Source: Candidatus Rokuibacteriota bacterium
GTDB lineage: Bacteria; Methylomirabilota; Methylomirabilia; Rokubacteriales; CSP1-6
Assembly: GCA_003221595.1 (NCBI GenBank)
Contig: QHSM01000189.1
Span: 1 to 7,573 of the forward strand
Length of the DNA: 7,573 nt
Direction: 5' to 3'
The position numbers and the translations under genes are program-made. Below are positions 6,211-7,573 of the stretch, one piece after another (position 1 is the stretch's first letter; each line of letters begins with the position of its first letter). The notes beneath the pieces are model-generated. The model made no database searches. It saw nothing but the letters and a program-made list of their open reading frames with translations, and was not told the DNA's origin.

Positions 6211-6993
6211 CTAGCGCTCGCGCACGACCGGATTGCGCAGGATGCCGATCTCCGGCACCTCCACCTCGACCACGTCGCCGTCCTTCATGTTCTCGGTCGC
6301 GCCGTCGGTGCCCATCCACAGCACGTCCCCGGGATAGAGCGTCAGGTACTGGCTCATCCGGCTGATGAACTGGCGGACGCCGAAGATCGCGTCCTTGACC
6401 GCGTAGGTGAACATCTCCTTGCCGTTGAGCCGGATCGTGACGCGCAGGTCGTCCGGGTTGAGGCCGGTGACGATCCAGGGGCCCATCGGCTTGAAGGTAT
6501 CGGTGTTCTTCCCGCGCCAGAAGGTCCGGTCATTGCGCTGCCAGGTGCGCTCGCTCACGTCGTTGCCGAGGGTGTAGCCGAAGACGTAGTCGAGCGCCTC
6601 GGCCTCCGAGACGCGCTTGCAGCGCTTGCCGATCACGGCCACCAGCTCGCCCTCGTACTGGACCAGGTCGCCCGCGTCCTTGGGAACGACGATGGGCTCG
6701 TCGGTGGCCACCAGCGCGTTGTTGGCGCGGTAGCCGACGTCGGCGTTCGGCGGGAACTCGGGTTTCACGCCGCGGCGGTGGGCCATCTCGGTGACGTGCT
6801 CGCGGTAGTTGACGCCCGCGGCGTAGAAGGTGGGAGGAATCACCGGCACCAGCAGCTTCACCCGGCTCAGGATGCTCGTGTTCGCGGTCTTGGAATAGCT
6901 CTCCCACGGGCTTGCCGTGACTTCGGTGACGGTGGTCCCGTCGATGACGCCGTACGCGACATTTCGGCCGGACTGGAAGCGGCACCATTTCAT
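6211..6993 (-). CDS. Fumarylacetoacetate hydrolase (FAH) family protein
   Basis: A 260-residue protein with the FAH fold (PF01557). A short N-terminal domain (MKWCRFQSG to about residue 60) is followed by FYAAGVNYREHVTEM, which opens the catalytic domain. The metal ligands are Glu114 and Glu116 in VQYEGELVAVIG and Asp145 in GYTLGNDVSER. WRGKNTDTFKPMGPWIVT and the C-terminal LYPGDVLWMGTDG are also family hallmarks. Members are Mg2+/Mn2+-dependent hydrolases, decarboxylases or isomerases of beta-diketo and 2-oxo acids, such as fumarylpyruvate, acylpyruvates and meta-cleavage intermediates. This one cannot be assigned to a reaction. AAGGAG at 7002-7007 lies 8 nt before the ATG and fixes the start, although the frame is open upstream to 7335. 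The ATG overlaps the alpha/beta hydrolase TGA (ATGA), so the two are co-translated and may act on consecutive intermediates. Confidence 0.92.
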   Translation of the reverse strand: MKWCRFQSGRNVAYGVIDGTTVTEVTASPWESYSKTANTSILSRVKLLVPVIPPTFYAAGVNYREHVTEMAHRRGVKPEFPPNADVGYRANNALVATDEPIVVPKDAGDLVQYEGELVAVIGKRCKRVSEAEALDYVFGYTLGNDVSERTWQRNDRTFWRGKNTDTFKPMGPWIVTGLNPDDLRVTIRLNGKEMFTYAVKDAIFGVRQFISRMSQYLTLYPGDVLWMGTDGATENMKDGDVVEVEVPEIGILRNPVVRER

Positions 6994-7573
6994 GGCCGAT
7001 GCTCCTTGAGGAACGCGCCGACCTCGCGGTTGAAGACGTCGGGGCGCTCGAAGTAGGTCGAGTGGCCGGCGCCTTCCACGCGCTCGAAGCGCGAGCCGGG
7101 CACATGCTCGTGGACCTTCTGCGACAGCTCGGGCCAGATGAGCCCGTCCTCGTCGCTGGTCAGAAAGAACGTCGGCACGCCGGCGGTGGCGTAGCGGTCG
7201 ACGGGCGTGGTCAGGCGGCCGAGCTGCTCGCGAAACTCCGCCGGCAGGGGCGCGTTCAACCCCGCGATCTCCGCGTAGAGGAAGGAGCGCACCGGCTGGG
7301 TCTTGCGGAACGTCGCGCCGAGGGCGGCGTGCCACAGCACCGGCGGGCGCGGCGGGCTCGCGGCGGCCAGCTTCTGGCGCAGGGCGGCGATGTCGGGGTT
7401 GGTGAGATTGCCGACGGTGTTCGCCATGACGACTGCCCAGAGACGCTCGGGCGCCCGAACGGCGGCGCCAGCCGCGGCCCAGCCTCCCATCGACTGGGCC
7501 ACCAGCGCGGCCCGGCGGATGCCGAGGTGGTCGAGCAGGGCGAGAGCGTCGGTCGCAAGCGCCGCCGGACCCG
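6990..7573 (-). CDS. Alpha/beta hydrolase, partial (N-terminus beyond the right edge)
   Basis: The frame is open from the right edge to a TGA at 6990-6992 and gives 193 residues of an alpha/beta hydrolase (PF00561/PF12697). The nucleophile elbow is VAQSMGGW (Ser in the Gly/Ala-x-Ser-x-Gly motif), preceded by ALALLDHLGIRRAAL. The acid is in TFFLTSDEDGLIWP and the catalytic His is in VEGAGHSTYFERP, near the C-terminus, followed by the usual terminal helix. The cap region lies between VMANTVGNL and PVDRYA. The oxyanion-hole N-terminal segment is outside the window. Similar proteins include MhpC/BphD-like carbon-carbon hydrolases, esterases and 3-oxoadipate enol-lactonases. The FAH neighbour makes a catabolic hydrolase attractive but does not prove it. 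The operon promoter must lie beyond the right edge. Confidence 0.9.
   Translation of the reverse strand, partial: GPAALATDALALLDHLGIRRAALVAQSMGGWAAAGAAVRAPERLWAVVMANTVGNLTNPDIAALRQKLAAASPPRPPVLWHAALGATFRKTQPVRSFLYAEIAGLNAPLPAEFREQLGRLTTPVDRYATAGVPTFFLTSDEDGLIWPELSQKVHEHVPGSRFERVEGAGHSTYFERPDVFNREVGAFLKEHRP
7002..7007 (-). promoter_or_regulatory. Ribosome-binding site AAGGAG of the FAH-family gene
   Basis: Read on the minus strand, AAGGAG lies 8 nt before the ATG at 6993, inside the 3' end of the alpha/beta hydrolase gene. It supports the short start rather than the longer open frame reaching 7335. Confidence 0.8.

Noticed and set aside
5335..7056. A 573-codon plus-strand open frame across the minus-strand operon
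   Set aside because: It is antisense to three genes with clear family motifs. Its translation is Arg/Val/His/Ala-rich low complexity with no recognisable domain, as expected from GC-rich codons read on the opposite strand.

Overview
This window comes from a GC-rich bacterial genome. Coding frames strongly prefer G or C at third positions, genes are tightly packed, and strong AAGGAG-type Shine-Dalgarno sites precede several starts. The mix of a luciferase-like (probably F420-dependent) oxidoreductase, a TfdA/TauD dioxygenase, an FAH-family enzyme and beta-propeller proteins fits an uncultured soil or subsurface bacterium with a broad catabolic repertoire. Candidates are Rokubacteria-like lineages or a soil proteobacterium. 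This placement is an impression from gene content, as no rRNA or other phylogenetic marker is present. I see no tRNA, rRNA, CRISPR array, insertion sequence or phage gene.

Layout. (1) Minus strand, 1-1756: a seven-Asp-box BNR/sialidase-type beta-propeller protein, followed by a lactonase-type (YVTN/Pgl-like) beta-propeller protein that runs off the left edge. The junction is abnormal: the BNR frame has no stop, and the lactonase signal peptide appears to begin upstream of any usable start codon. (2) 1757-1928: a divergent intergenic region holding a 21-bp tandem duplication and a possible gene remnant. (3) Plus strand, 1929 to about 4764: an apparent three-gene operon of an exported metallo-beta-lactamase-fold hydrolase, a luciferase-like monooxygenase and a TfdA-like Fe(II)/2-oxoglutarate dioxygenase. 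The last two overlap by four bases (ATGA). (4) Minus strand, 4766-7573: an apparent operon transcribed from beyond the right edge, comprising a partial alpha/beta hydrolase, an FAH-family hydrolase, an N-formylglutamate amidohydrolase-like protein and a histidine phosphatase. Its first two genes share an ATGA overlap and its last two are 2 nt apart.

How the genes may work together (inference). The two operons converge tail to tail with essentially no spacer. The plus operon could oxidatively cleave an organic substrate, using a flavin-dependent oxidoreductase and an oxygenolytic dioxygenase, alongside an exported hydrolase. In the minus operon, the alpha/beta hydrolase and FAH pair resembles carbon-carbon bond hydrolysis modules of aromatic or keto-acid catabolism. 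No substrate can be assigned. All families are known, and I found no convincing new defence or mobile system. The most notable observations are the two genes whose frames run past their expected ends, at the BNR/lactonase junction and at the TfdA 3' end.
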